A stretch of 64,000 nt of DNA from assembly GCF_001636295.1 (NCBI RefSeq), contig NZ_CP014209.1, positions 2,604,001 to 2,668,000 of the forward strand, in the 5' to 3' direction. Shown piece after piece: positions 1-8,700 of this stretch (the stretch's first letter is position 1; every line of letters begins with the position of its first letter). This DNA is from Isoptericola dokdonensis DS-3 (lineage in GTDB: Bacteria; Actinomycetota; Actinomycetes; Actinomycetales; Cellulomonadaceae). Made by a program: the position numbers and the translations under genes. The notes under the pieces are model-generated. The model was not told the origin of the DNA. It did no database searches and worked only from the letters and a program-made list of their open reading frames with translations.

Positions 1-1
1 C

Positions 2-325
2 CACGGCTTCGACCCCGCCCGGTTCGGCGAGCTCAACCGCGAGTTCCACCAGCTCCTGTGCTCCCGCTGCGACGACGCCCGCCTGGCCGGCCTGGTCTCC
101 GACGAGTGGACCCGGCTCGAGCTCATCCGTCGCTCCGCGTTCTGGTACGCGCCCGGCCGTGCGCTCGCCTCCCTGGCCGAGCACGACGGCCTCATCGACC
201 TCATCGAGGGCGGTGCCGACCCCGACGTCATCGAGAACGCCGCACGCCGTCACGAGCTCAACACCGTCATGGCGATCCACGAGCACGAGCGCCAGCACGC
301 CGACGACCCCGCCGCGACGCACTGA
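2..325 (+). CDS. GntR-family transcriptional regulator, FCD domain (C-terminal fragment)
   Basis: Partial gene: only 107 C-terminal residues are visible, and the winged-helix DNA-binding part lies before the window. The visible helices fit an FCD effector-binding domain. An early FHQLL stretch is followed by AEHDGLIDLIEGGAD and then RRHELN, which supplies the spaced histidines that usually hold a metal or carboxylate ligand in this family. It runs towards the catabolic locus and is convergent with the DUF3500 gene. FCD regulators commonly control neighbouring organic-acid or aromatic catabolic genes. By inference it is the regulator of the divergent operons that start near 8219-8700, where a GTATAC-centred palindrome lies. 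Confidence 0.8.
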   Translation, partial: HGFDPARFGELNREFHQLLCSRCDDARLAGLVSDEWTRLELIRRSAFWYAPGRALASLAEHDGLIDLIEGGADPDVIENAARRHELNTVMAIHEHERQHADDPAATH

Positions 326-503
326 CCGCCGCCGCGCCTCCTCCGGCATCAGCTCCCGGTGCGTGAGGCGGGGCAGCGTGGTGAGGTCCGAGGTCGTGGA
401 TCCTCACGCATCAGCCGTCGACGCGTGAGGTTCCACGGCACCGGCTGATGTCCGGCGTCGAGCAGGCGGCCACGCCCGCCGGCCACGACAGCCGGGCACC
501 CGG

Positions 504-529
504 CACCCTGCACCCTGCACCCTGCACCC
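504..529. repeat. 7-bp tandem repeat
   Basis: Three full copies of CACCCTG and a partial fourth lie in the short gap between the convergent GntR and DUF3500 genes, just beyond the DUF3500 stop codon. No function is apparent. Confidence 0.7.
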
Positions 530-531
530 GG

Positions 532-1827
532 TCAGTCGTGGGAAGCGTCCCCGAGCTGGGCGAGGTAGGCGCGGCCGTAGTCGTTGCCGTTCGGCTGGCG
601 CAGGGTGGTGTGGACGTGGAACCGGGCGGGCAGCCGGTTGGACAGCCAGACGCCGGCGTGGTGGTCGAGCTCGGCGAGGACGACGGGGCTGTGGATGCGC
701 AGGTAGAAGGGCTGCGACCCGTCGGTGGCGCCGTACCAGGAGAGCCAGGTGTCGTCGCGGTGGGCGTCGACGTCGGCGAGCGTGAGTCGGCGCTGCGGCT
801 CGGTGAGCAGCAGGTGGAAGTCCTCGACGATCGCCCGCAGGAGGGCCCACTGGTGGTCGTCGAGCGACGTGGCACGGATGCCCTCGGGCGGGACCACGCG
901 GTTGTCGCGGAACGCCCCGGCAACGTGCCGCTCGTCGGCGGGGTGGAGTCGACCGGCGGGCATCGACGGGTCCAGGACGGAGCTGTACACCACAGCCTCG
1001 GCGCGCTGTACATCGGTGAGCGAGGACGCGAGCTCCAGGGCGGCGCGCTCCCGCGCGTCGAACAGCGGCGGCCGGGCGCCGTCGGACAGCGCGGGCTCGG
1101 CGCCGAGGAAGACGGGGGCGACGACGTGCCGCCCGGCCACGGACACGAACGACACGGCGACGTGATGGCCGAAGAGCTGCCATCCCCACGCGCCACCGGC
1201 CGACGGCGTCCCGAACACCGAGACCCAGTAGCTGCGCTCGTTCATGAGGTCGGGCAGGTCCACGAGATCGCCGAGGAACCCGTTGAGCGCCATCGCCTCC
1301 CGGACCCGCGCGTACCCCTCCGGGCTCAAGGACGCCTCGACCATCGCCAGGGCGGCCTGCGCGACGGGCTCGTCGAGCTCCTCCAGGCGCAGGCCTCCGT
1401 CGTGGATGACGAACTCGGGGTTGCTCCAGGCGCGCCAGCGCGGCGAGCCGACCGGGTGCTGCGCGACCGCCCGCCGGTCGTCGTCGAGCAGGGCGAGGAG
1501 CCGCTCGGCCGCGCGCGCGGCCTCCGGGGCGGCGTCGGTCACCGGCACGAGCCGGTGCACGTCCCGCACGACGCCGTCGGTCGTCACCCCGACGAACGGC
1601 TCGTCGTAGAGGTCCTGCCACGCACCGAGCAGCTCCTGCACGAACCCCGGCTCACGCTTGCGCCGCGAGAACTCGACGTAGTCGAGGCCCCGCCACTGCG
1701 CGAGGACGGGGTCGTCCAGGTCGTACAGGTGGTCGCGGTAGCCGCCCTGGTCGAGGGTGACGTCCTCGTCGCGGGCCGTCACCCGGTCGGAGGAGAAGAA
1801 GTCGTCGAGGTCGTTCTCGGTGCTCAC
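532..1827 (-). CDS. DUF3500 family protein
   Basis: 431-residue protein of the DUF3500 family, whose function is not established. Family-like features are a W-x-N-P-x-F segment near residue 140, LSPEGY near 180, the GHHVAVS motif where the family has a conserved G-H-H, and VAPVFLGAEPA just after it. There is no signal peptide or membrane segment. I chose the GTG start at 1827 because AGGAG lies just before it; longer upstream reading has no such site. It is the last gene of the leftward operon, 16 bases after the second transporter ATPase, so it probably serves the same substrate pathway. What it does there is unknown. Confidence 0.8.
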   Translation of the reverse strand: MSTENDLDDFFSSDRVTARDEDVTLDQGGYRDHLYDLDDPVLAQWRGLDYVEFSRRKREPGFVQELLGAWQDLYDEPFVGVTTDGVVRDVHRLVPVTDAAPEAARAAERLLALLDDDRRAVAQHPVGSPRWRAWSNPEFVIHDGGLRLEELDEPVAQAALAMVEASLSPEGYARVREAMALNGFLGDLVDLPDLMNERSYWVSVFGTPSAGGAWGWQLFGHHVAVSFVSVAGRHVVAPVFLGAEPALSDGARPPLFDARERAALELASSLTDVQRAEAVVYSSVLDPSMPAGRLHPADERHVAGAFRDNRVVPPEGIRATSLDDHQWALLRAIVEDFHLLLTEPQRRLTLADVDAHRDDTWLSWYGATDGSQPFYLRIHSPVVLAELDHHAGVWLSNRLPARFHVHTTLRQPNGNDYGRAYLAQLGDASHD

Positions 1828-1843
1828 GGATGCTCCTGGTCGA

Positions 1844-2692
1844 TCAGGCGGCGTCGCGGGCCTCGCGACGGGCGGCCCGGCGCTCGGTGCGGCCCGCGGG
1901 GTGGGACGCGGGGCTCGCGGCCAGCAGGGCCCGCGTGTACTCGTGCTGCGGGTCGTCGAAGAGCGCGCGGGTGTCGCCCTGCTCGACGAGCTCACCGTTC
2001 CTCAGCACGCCGACCCGGTGGGAGATGTGCCGCACGACGCCCAGATCGTGCGTGATGAACAGGTAGCTGACGCCCGACGCGTCCTGGAGGTCCTTGAGCA
2101 GGTTGATGATCTGGCTCTGGGTGGACAGGTCGAGGGCGCTGACGGCCTCGTCGCAGACCACCAGCCGCGGCTCGAGGACAAGGGCGCGGGCGATGGCGAC
2201 CCGCTGGAGCTGCCCGCCGGACATCTCGGACGGGTACCGGGTGAGGTGCGCGGCGGTGAGCCCGACCTGCTCGAAAGACGCGAGAGCCCTCGCACGCCGC
2301 TCCGCCCGGTCGCCGATGCCGTGCCGGGCCAGGGTCTCGGTGATCGCGCGGCCGACCCGGTGCCGCGGGTTGAGCGAGGCGATCGGGTCCTGGTAGACGG
2401 CCTGGACCTGCCGCCGGTAGGCCAGGGGCGTCTCCTTCGGCATCGTGGAGATGTCCTGGCCGTCGTAGCGCACCGTGCCGCCGCTGACGTCGGCGAGCCG
2501 CAGGATCGCCTTGCCGGTGGTGCTCTTGCCGGAGCCGGACTCGCCGACCAGGCCGTACGTCTCGCCCGGCGCGATGGTGAAGCTGACGCCCCGGACCACG
2601 GTGAGGGTACGGCGGCGCCAGGACGCCGCGCCGGCGACGTCGTAGTCGACGCGCAGGTCCTGGACGTCGAGCAGGGGCTGGTTCGCGGTCAT
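1844..2692 (-). CDS. Oligopeptide/dipeptide-type ABC transporter ATP-binding protein (DppF-like)
   Basis: 282-residue ATPase of a peptide/nickel-type importer, acting at the inner face of the membrane. It shows Walker A GESGSGKST, Q-loop VYQDP, signature MSGGQLQR, Walker B LVVCDEAVS and the H-loop ITHD, so it should be catalytically complete. The C-terminal part carries the usual oligopeptide-ATPase stretch HEYTRALLAA. Its ATG is 7 bases after the stop of the fused permease-ATPase gene, so the two are probably translationally coupled. With the other ATPase domain it would power the permeases encoded upstream. The substrate cannot be read from this gene. Confidence 0.9.
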   Translation of the reverse strand: MTANQPLLDVQDLRVDYDVAGAASWRRRTLTVVRGVSFTIAPGETYGLVGESGSGKSTTGKAILRLADVSGGTVRYDGQDISTMPKETPLAYRRQVQAVYQDPIASLNPRHRVGRAITETLARHGIGDRAERRARALASFEQVGLTAAHLTRYPSEMSGGQLQRVAIARALVLEPRLVVCDEAVSALDLSTQSQIINLLKDLQDASGVSYLFITHDLGVVRHISHRVGVLRNGELVEQGDTRALFDDPQHEYTRALLAASPASHPAGRTERRAARREARDAA

Positions 2693-2699
2693 CCGTGCA

Positions 2700-4550
2700 T
2701 CACTTCCCGGTGAGGGCGCCGTCGACGACGAGGTGGTCGGCGATGGTCGGCAGCCGGTCGACGTCGTGGTCGGCGGAGGGGTGGGCGGCGAGCAGCGCCG
2801 CGGTGTACGGGTGGCGGGGACGGTCGAAGACCTGCTCGACGTCGCCGACCTCGAGGAGGTCGCCCCGGCAGAGGATCGCCAGCCGGTCGCAGGTCTCCGC
2901 CGCGACGCCCAGGTCGTGCGTGATGTTGACGATCCCCATGCCGAGCCGGTCGCGCAGGTCGAGCACCAGGTCGAGCACCTGGCTCTGCGTGGTGACGTCG
3001 AGCGCGGAGGTGGCCTCGTCCAGGACGAGCAGCTCGGGCTCCCCGGCCAGCGCGATCGCGATGGCGACGCGCTGCGCCATGCCGCCGGAGAACTGGTACG
3101 GGTACTGCTTGAGCCGGCGTGGGGCCTCGTCGACGCCGACGAGGGTGAGGAGCTCGGCGGCGCGGGTCCGCGCGGCGGACCTCGACGAGGCGCCGTGCGC
3201 ACGCAGCACGTCGGTGAGGTGGCGACCCACGGTGTGCACGGGGGAGAGGTTGGCCTGCGGGTTCTGGAAGACGGCGCCGAGGCCGCTGCCGCGCAGGGTG
3301 CGCAGGGTGCGCTCGTCGCAGCCGACGAGCTCGCGGCCCTGGAGCCTGATCGACCCGCTCGCGACGCGCACGCCGGCGGGCAGGAGGCCGAGCACCGACC
3401 GGGCGAGCATGGACTTGCCGGAACCGGACTCGCCGAGGAGCCCGAGGATCTCGCCGCGGCCGACGGTGAACGAGACGTCGTCCACGAGGGTCATGGTCTC
3501 GCCGTCGGGGCGGTCCGCGACGATCGTGACGCCGCGCAGCTCGAGGACGGGCGCCGGGCCGTCCGCCTCCTGGGCGGCGGCGCGCACCGACGCGAGCGTC
3601 AGGTCGCTCTCGCCCCGCGGCGGGACGGCGCGGCCCAGGACCTTGGTGCGGCGGACGCGGCGACGCCCGGACAGGGCGTCGTTGATGCCGTCACCGACGA
3701 GGTTGAACGCGAGGACCGTCAGGACGATCGCGACGCCCGGGGCGACGGCCATGAACGGGTTGTCGGCCTGGTGCTGCGCGGCGACGCCGAGCATCCCGCC
3801 CCAGGACGGCTGGTCGTCGCCGAGCCCGAGGCCGAGGAACGACAGCGCCGCCTCGACCTTGATCGCCGACCCGAGGAAGACCGCGCCCTGGACGGCCAGC
3901 GGACCGGCGAGGTTCGGCAGCACGTGCCCGAACAGCACCTGGCGTTCGCGCAGCCCGGACACGCGGGCGGACTCGACGTAGAGCTTCTTGCGCTCGGACA
4001 GGGTGATCGCGCGGGTCATGCGGGCGAAGTTCATGCAGAAGATGAGGCCGATCGCGACGATCAGCGTGCCCATGCCCCGGCCGAGGATCGCGATGACGAC
4101 GAACCCGACCATGAGGCCTGGCAGGGCGTCGGCGACGTCGAGGCCACGGGAGCCGATGCGGTCGTACCAGCCGCCCTTGTACCCGAGGACGAGACCGAGC
4201 GGCACGCCGATGACCATGGCGACCAGCACGGACCCGCCGGCGACGACGAGCGCCGTCTGCGCGCCGTAGATCAGCTGACTCAGCAGGTCCCGGCCCAGGT
4301 CGTCCGTCCCGAGGGGGTGCGCCGCGGTGGGTCCGGACAGCGGGGCCGTGAAGTCGGTCGCCTCCGGCGCGTAGGGCGCGATGAGCGGGGCCAGCACGGC
4401 GCACAGGGCGACGACGGCCAGCACGACCACGCCGAACAGGGTGGACGGCTGCGTGCTGAGCCGGCGCCAGGCCTGCCGGAGGGTGCGTGCCTGCTTGCGG
4501 GGGGCGGCCTCGGCCGCCGGTGCTCCGACGGTGGGGGGCGTGCTGGTCAC
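2700..4550 (-). CDS. Fused ABC transporter permease (DppC-like) and ATPase (DppD-like)
   Basis: 616 residues that join two subunits which are often separate. Residues about 35-300 are a DppC-type permease with several membrane segments, including the TDDLGRD and EAALSFLGLG motifs of this family. Residues about 335-616 are an ATPase with Walker A GESGSGKS near 373, signature QFSGGMAQR, Walker B LLVLDEATS and ITHD. The linker is Arg- and Ala-rich, and no stop codon or frameshift is seen. The GTG start at 4550 overlaps the stop of the DppB-like gene by four bases. Such permease-ATPase fusions occur in actinobacterial peptide-type transporters. The complex would sit in the cytoplasmic membrane. 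Confidence 0.88.
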   Translation of the reverse strand: MTSTPPTVGAPAAEAAPRKQARTLRQAWRRLSTQPSTLFGVVVLAVVALCAVLAPLIAPYAPEATDFTAPLSGPTAAHPLGTDDLGRDLLSQLIYGAQTALVVAGGSVLVAMVIGVPLGLVLGYKGGWYDRIGSRGLDVADALPGLMVGFVVIAILGRGMGTLIVAIGLIFCMNFARMTRAITLSERKKLYVESARVSGLRERQVLFGHVLPNLAGPLAVQGAVFLGSAIKVEAALSFLGLGLGDDQPSWGGMLGVAAQHQADNPFMAVAPGVAIVLTVLAFNLVGDGINDALSGRRRVRRTKVLGRAVPPRGESDLTLASVRAAAQEADGPAPVLELRGVTIVADRPDGETMTLVDDVSFTVGRGEILGLLGESGSGKSMLARSVLGLLPAGVRVASGSIRLQGRELVGCDERTLRTLRGSGLGAVFQNPQANLSPVHTVGRHLTDVLRAHGASSRSAARTRAAELLTLVGVDEAPRRLKQYPYQFSGGMAQRVAIAIALAGEPELLVLDEATSALDVTTQSQVLDLVLDLRDRLGMGIVNITHDLGVAAETCDRLAILCRGDLLEVGDVEQVFDRPRHPYTAALLAAHPSADHDVDRLPTIADHLVVDGALTGK

Positions 4551-5491
4551 TGGGGCCTCGCTTGGGGGTTGATCAGGCCGTAGGCGATGTCGAGGAGGAG
4601 GTTCACGGCGATCACGAGGACGGCCGTGACGAGCACGACCCCCTGCACGACCGGGAAGTCCTGGCTGATGACGCTGGTGAGCATGAGGCTGCCCAGCCCG
4701 GGCAGGGCGAACACCTTCTCGATGACGAAGCTGACGCCGATGAGGATGGCGAAGGTGACGCCGGTGGAGGCCAGCACGGGCACGAGGGCGTTCTTCACCC
4801 CGTACCGGGCCACCTGGACCCGGCGGGGGACCCCCGCCGCGGTGAGGGTGTCCATGAACGGCGAGGACATGGAGCTGACCATGGCGGCGCGGGTCTGCCG
4901 CGCGATGATCGCACCGCCCGTGACGCCGAGCGCGATCGACGGGAGCATGATGCCGACCAGCCACCCGGCGGGGTCGTCGACGAACGGCGTCCACGCGACG
5001 ATCGGCACCCAGCCGAGCTGGACCGCGAACACCGTGGTGAGGAGCAGACCGAGCCAGAACTCGGGGATCGCGAGACCGAGGACGGTGCCCCCGGTGACGA
5101 CGCGGTCCGCGAGGGTCCCGGGGCGGGTGCCGGTGAAGACACCGGCACCCACCCCGAGGAGGAAGGCCACGACCATGCCGCCGAAGACGATCGACAGGGT
5201 GGCCGGCACCCTGCTCTCCAGCAGGTCCGTCACCGGCATGCCCGCCCGGAAGGACGTGCCGAGGTCGCCCTGCAGCAGACCTCCGAACCACTCGACGAAC
5301 CGCTCGAACGGCGGTCGGTCGAGCCCGAGCTGTGCCTCGACCTGGGCGATGGACTCGGGCGTCGCCGCGTTCCCCAGCATCGCCGCGGCCGGGGATCCCG
5401 GCACGAGGTACGTCAGGGAGAAGACGACCACGGAGATGATGACGAGCTGCGGGACGGCGAACGCCAGGCGGTAGGCGATGAGCTTCCCCAT
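4547..5491 (-). CDS. ABC transporter permease (DppB-like)
   Basis: 314-residue membrane permease of the DppB/OppB type, partner of the DppC-like half of the next gene. It opens with the typical RLAFAVPQLVIISVVVFSL helix and the LVPGSPAA loop, has about six membrane helices, and carries the family signature GVPRRVQVARYGVKNAL before the last helices. The ATG at 5491 is preceded by GAGG/GGAG-like bases at normal distance. It lies 30 bases after the substrate-binding protein gene in the same direction, so transcription with it is likely. Confidence 0.9.
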   Translation of the reverse strand: MGKLIAYRLAFAVPQLVIISVVVFSLTYLVPGSPAAAMLGNAATPESIAQVEAQLGLDRPPFERFVEWFGGLLQGDLGTSFRAGMPVTDLLESRVPATLSIVFGGMVVAFLLGVGAGVFTGTRPGTLADRVVTGGTVLGLAIPEFWLGLLLTTVFAVQLGWVPIVAWTPFVDDPAGWLVGIMLPSIALGVTGGAIIARQTRAAMVSSMSSPFMDTLTAAGVPRRVQVARYGVKNALVPVLASTGVTFAILIGVSFVIEKVFALPGLGSLMLTSVISQDFPVVQGVVLVTAVLVIAVNLLLDIAYGLINPQARPQ

Positions 5492-5521
5492 CGGATGTTG
5501 CTCCTCGTGTCGTGCGGTGCG

Positions 5522-7075
5522 TCAGCCGTTGGCCGGGCGCAGGTCGCGGTAGTTGACGAGGTTGGTCTCCCAGTGCTCGGTGGGAGCGGCGACACCCGTC
5601 ACGGTCTCGGTGTTCCAGGCGATGAGCTCCTCACCGGCGACGTGCGCGCAGGTCAGGGCCTCGTCGGCGATGATCTTGGTGACCTCCGCCCACAGGGCGT
5701 CGGCCTCCTCGGAGGAGCCGGCGGCGATGGCCGCGTCGGCGGCCGCCTTCAGCTCGTCGCTCTCGGCGCCCGACGGGTTGCCGGGCGCGTCGGCGGCGAA
5801 CCACGCGTTGTACCAGTCGTACGGGGTGAGCTCGTCGTTGCCGCCGAGCCCGAGCGGGTAGCGGCCCGAGTTCCACTCCGAGAAGTACTGGGGCGGCGGG
5901 GCGCTCTGCACGGTCACGTCCATGCCGATCTCGCCCATCTGCTCGGCGTAGATCTGCATCTGGTTCTCGTTGAACGTGGTGGCGAGCATCTCGGCGTCGA
6001 CGGGCGGGTTCCCCGCGCCGTCGTACAGCTCCTGCGCCTTCGCCAGGTCGTGGGTGTATCCGGTGATGTCGGGGTTGTAGCCCTGCTCGCCCTCGGCGAA
6101 GTGCTGCGTGCGCACCTCCCAGTCGGGCTCGAGCGAGGCCAGCACCTGGGTGTCGATCGCGTAGCAGGCCGCCTGGCGGACGGCGACGTCCTCGAACATC
6201 CCCCCTGGGCCCCGGTCGAAGAACATCGGGTTGTTGCGGATGGCGGGGTAGCTGAGGTGGTCGAGCTGCTCGTCGCCGTCCATCGTCTGGAGCTGGTTGA
6301 CCTCGGTGTCGGTGAGGTCGATCTCCCCGGTGGCCAGCGCGGCGGAGGCCGCGTTGTCCTCCGGGATGGCCACGATCTGGATCGTCTCGAAGCCGACCGG
6401 GTCGCCCCAGTAGTCGGCGTGGGGACCGAACACGAGGCGGGTGCCGACGACGGACGTGGCGGCGTCGTACGCCCACGGTCCGGTGCCGACCGGCGTCTGT
6501 GCGACGCTGCCGTCCTCGATGGCCGTCGGGCTGGCGATCGGCAGGGCGCGGGTCGTCATGGTGGTGAGCAGCGACGGCGCCGGCTGGGCGAGGTTCAGCG
6601 TGACGGTGTGGTCGTCGACGACGTCGATCGACTCGACGACCTGGAACGGCCCGGCGTAGGGCCCGGGGGTGTTCTTCACGGTCTCGATGTTGACCTTGAC
6701 GGCCTCGGCGTCGAACGGGGTGCCGTCGTGGAACGTGACGCCCTCGCGCAGCGTGAGGGTGAGCGTCTCGTCGGTCTGCTCCCACGCGGTGGCCAGGACG
6801 GGCTGGATCTCGTTGTCGACGCGGGCCACGAGGTTCTCGTAGGGGACGCGCATGAAGCCCGCCTCCATCTCGGCGCCGGGCGCCCAGCTCTCCGGGAAGC
6901 CGCCCCAGTTGACGCGGAGCACGGAGCCGGGGACCGTCCCGGTGCCGACGGCCGTGACGTCCGCGGACGACGTCGGCTCGGTGGCCTCGCCGTCGGAGCC
7001 GGAGCACGCTCCGGCGAGGAGCGCCACGACCGCGGCGCTCACGGTGATCTGGGTCAAGCGTGTCGTCTTCGTCAT
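5522..7075 (-). CDS. ABC transporter substrate-binding lipoprotein, family 5
   Basis: 517-residue extracellular solute-binding protein of the peptide/nickel class. A short basic N-terminus and hydrophobic stretch lead to LLAGACSG, a lipobox-like end with the lipidated cysteine at about residue 24, so it should be anchored outside the membrane. The family 5 core is clear: TLTLREGVTFHDGTPFDAEAV, the middle IRNNPMFFD region and a C-terminal lobe. A strong AAGGAGG precedes the ATG. It follows the amidohydrolase gene in the leftward operon and should give the downstream permeases their specificity. The substrate is unknown; the setting suggests an organic or heteroaromatic compound as readily as a peptide. 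Confidence 0.9.
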   Translation of the reverse strand: MTKTTRLTQITVSAAVVALLAGACSGSDGEATEPTSSADVTAVGTGTVPGSVLRVNWGGFPESWAPGAEMEAGFMRVPYENLVARVDNEIQPVLATAWEQTDETLTLTLREGVTFHDGTPFDAEAVKVNIETVKNTPGPYAGPFQVVESIDVVDDHTVTLNLAQPAPSLLTTMTTRALPIASPTAIEDGSVAQTPVGTGPWAYDAATSVVGTRLVFGPHADYWGDPVGFETIQIVAIPEDNAASAALATGEIDLTDTEVNQLQTMDGDEQLDHLSYPAIRNNPMFFDRGPGGMFEDVAVRQAACYAIDTQVLASLEPDWEVRTQHFAEGEQGYNPDITGYTHDLAKAQELYDGAGNPPVDAEMLATTFNENQMQIYAEQMGEIGMDVTVQSAPPPQYFSEWNSGRYPLGLGGNDELTPYDWYNAWFAADAPGNPSGAESDELKAAADAAIAAGSSEEADALWAEVTKIIADEALTCAHVAGEELIAWNTETVTGVAAPTEHWETNLVNYRDLRPANG

Positions 7076-7168
7076 GATGGGGGCGCCTCCTTGCGCCGAG
7101 CCTGACGTGAGAGGGGATCGTTCGGCCCGCCCGCCGGCGGGGTGCCGGCGGGCGTGGTGCGGTGCGGG

Positions 7169-8218
7169 TCAGATCGGGAGGTTGAAGAGCCGGGCGGCGT
7201 TGCCCGACAGGACGAGCTCTCGCTCGGCGTCGCTGATCTCGAGCTCGTTCTTGACGAACTCCACTCCCTGGCTCATCCAGCCGTAGAACACGGGGAACGA
7301 GGACCCGAACAGGTAGTGGTCGGCTCCGTTGATCTTGATGGCCGCCTCGACCTGGTCCTTGCCCCACGAGTGGGGGTGGGTCATGTCGAAGAAGATGTTC
7401 TGCTCGAGGTAGCTCTTGATCTTCTCGCCGCCGGTGGGGTCGAGACGGTCGAGCGCCTCGGCCTTGTTGGAGGCGTGCGGGGTGAGCAGCGCCGTGTTGG
7501 CGAACCAGTTGCCGCCCATCATCGTGTGGATGAAGCGCAGGCCCGGCATGCGGTCGAACATGCCGCTGAACAGCTCACGGCCCACCGCGGTGCCCTGGTC
7601 GAGGATGCGGCCGTACTCGCGGCGCAGGTTCGTGTAGTCGATGACGGACCGCCACTCGACCGGCAGCGGCGTGTGGTGCACGACGACGGGCACGTCGAGC
7701 TTCTCGATGACCTTGAGGTACGGCTCGAAGACCGGGTCGTCGAGGTAGAGCTGGCCGTAGTGGCAGGCGAGCTGGACGCCGACGGCGCCGAGCTCGTGCA
7801 CGCAGCGCTCGAGCTCGTAGATGTTCTCCTTGCCACCCCACGGCGGCACGCAGGCGGTGGCGAACAGCCGCCCGTTCGACCGCTTGACGATGTCGGCAGC
7901 GTTGTCGTTGACCTCGCGGCAGATGTCCAGCGGCAGCCACTCCTGCCAGACGGGGACGCGCATGACGCCGTAGTCGACGCCGGCGTCGTCCATCGCGGCG
8001 AGCTTGGCCTCGACGGAGTAGTCCCCGTCGACGTAGTTGAGGTTCTGGTACCCGGCCGGCTTCTCGAGGACGAGCTGCTGCTTGCCCTGCGCGGTCGTCG
8101 CGACGCGGGCGATCTCGCCGAAGCCGCGAGGAGCGCTGTCGAGGAACCCGTTGAGGATCTTCTCGTTCGAGAACAGGTCCTCGGGCAGGTGGTGGATGTT
8201 GATGTCGACGACGGTCAT
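7169..8218 (-). CDS. Amidohydrolase-2 family protein (ACMSD/decarboxylase-like) with altered metal site
   Basis: 349-residue TIM-barrel protein of the amidohydrolase-2 family, which includes ACMS and aromatic-acid decarboxylases. Barrel landmarks are VDINIHHLP at the start, VPVVVHHTP near residue 185, LRFIHTMMGG near 235 and LFGSSFPVF near 310. The usual first strand is D-x-H-x-H, but here the first His is Asn7. The usual G-[ST]-D-[YF]-P Asp is Ser. Two expected metal or catalytic ligands are therefore missing, although the family fold seems complete. It is the first gene of the leftward operon; GGGAGC precedes the ATG. It could be a decarboxylase using a reduced metal site, a hydrolase with a new mechanism, or a non-catalytic protein. 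Confidence 0.82.
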   Translation of the reverse strand: MTVVDINIHHLPEDLFSNEKILNGFLDSAPRGFGEIARVATTAQGKQQLVLEKPAGYQNLNYVDGDYSVEAKLAAMDDAGVDYGVMRVPVWQEWLPLDICREVNDNAADIVKRSNGRLFATACVPPWGGKENIYELERCVHELGAVGVQLACHYGQLYLDDPVFEPYLKVIEKLDVPVVVHHTPLPVEWRSVIDYTNLRREYGRILDQGTAVGRELFSGMFDRMPGLRFIHTMMGGNWFANTALLTPHASNKAEALDRLDPTGGEKIKSYLEQNIFFDMTHPHSWGKDQVEAAIKINGADHYLFGSSFPVFYGWMSQGVEFVKNELEISDAERELVLSGNAARLFNLPI

Positions 8219-8270
8219 GTCGTGTGCTGCTCCCGTCCTACGGTCGTTCTCCGGTGCACTCCGGCGTGCT

Positions 8271-8290
8271 TCCCCGCGACGCCGCGGGGA
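8271..8290 (-). other. Hairpin in the long leader of the leftward operon
   Basis: An 8-bp perfect inverted repeat (TCCCCGCG, 4-base loop) lies in the predicted leader of about 190 bases before the amidohydrolase gene. No known riboswitch class is recognised in this leader. Confidence 0.35.
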
Positions 8291-8413
8291 CGGTGGTGAC
8301 TCGCTTCCTCGGGTCGGCGTGGGTCGCGTCGGCACGACCGGCGGCTGACCGTCGGACGATCCGGTCGAGGTCCGGCGAGGTTCCGCCAGGCCCGGGGCCA
8401 GATCGTGTTGGAA

Positions 8414-8443
8414 ATCATATGCAGGCCGTGACCGATCCGACAA
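8414..8443 (-). promoter_or_regulatory. Predicted promoter of the leftward transporter/DUF3500 operon
   Basis: Read on the minus strand, TTGTCG is followed after 18 bases by TATGAT, close to the sigma-70 consensus. This is unusually A+T-rich for this window. It would give a leader of about 190 bases before the amidohydrolase ATG at 8218. Confidence 0.55.
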
Positions 8444-8548
8444 GTCACGATCGAGCCACGACGCCCGGAGGCCGCCGATCGCGGGTCACCAGGGGCGGAA
8501 ACACAGGCTTTCCCGGTCGCCCTCACGCCCTGGGACACGCTCTCCCCG

Positions 8549-8578
8549 TTGTGGGCATCGTCGAACTTCGTATACGAT
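8549..8578 (+). promoter_or_regulatory. Predicted promoter of the rightward catabolic operon
   Basis: TTGTGG and TACGAT are separated by 18 bases. The -10 element is fused with the palindrome at 8568-8577, so a protein bound there would block polymerase. The first gene starts at 8701. Confidence 0.5.
8568..8577. promoter_or_regulatory. Candidate GntR/FCD operator palindrome
   Basis: TCGTATACGA is a perfect 10-bp palindrome over the -10 region of the rightward promoter. FCD-type GntR regulators are known to bind short palindromes centred on GTATAC or similar bases. The partial GntR gene at the left edge is the obvious candidate, but binding is inferred only. Confidence 0.5.
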
Positions 8579-8700
8579 CCAGCCACGCTTCAGCGTTGAG
8601 CGACAGGCACGCGGCCCGACGACGGACCGCCGACGGCGCGGGGACGGACCCGACGCCACGCCGCACCACCTCGCTCGCCGCACGGACCGGAAGGTGGCCC

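Noticed and set aside
2733..4583. 616-residue plus-strand frame opposite the transporter fusion
   Set aside because: Its composition is His/Arg/Glu-rich without any domain, a typical shadow of a G+C-rich gene.
8219..8400. Long leader of the amidohydrolase operon as a riboswitch
   Set aside because: Only one short hairpin is visible and no conserved riboswitch core was recognised; a covariance search would be needed to revive the idea.
8416..8421. CATATG palindrome near the leftward promoter as an operator
   Set aside because: Only six bases, without further symmetry; it is explained by the TATGAT -10 element beside it.
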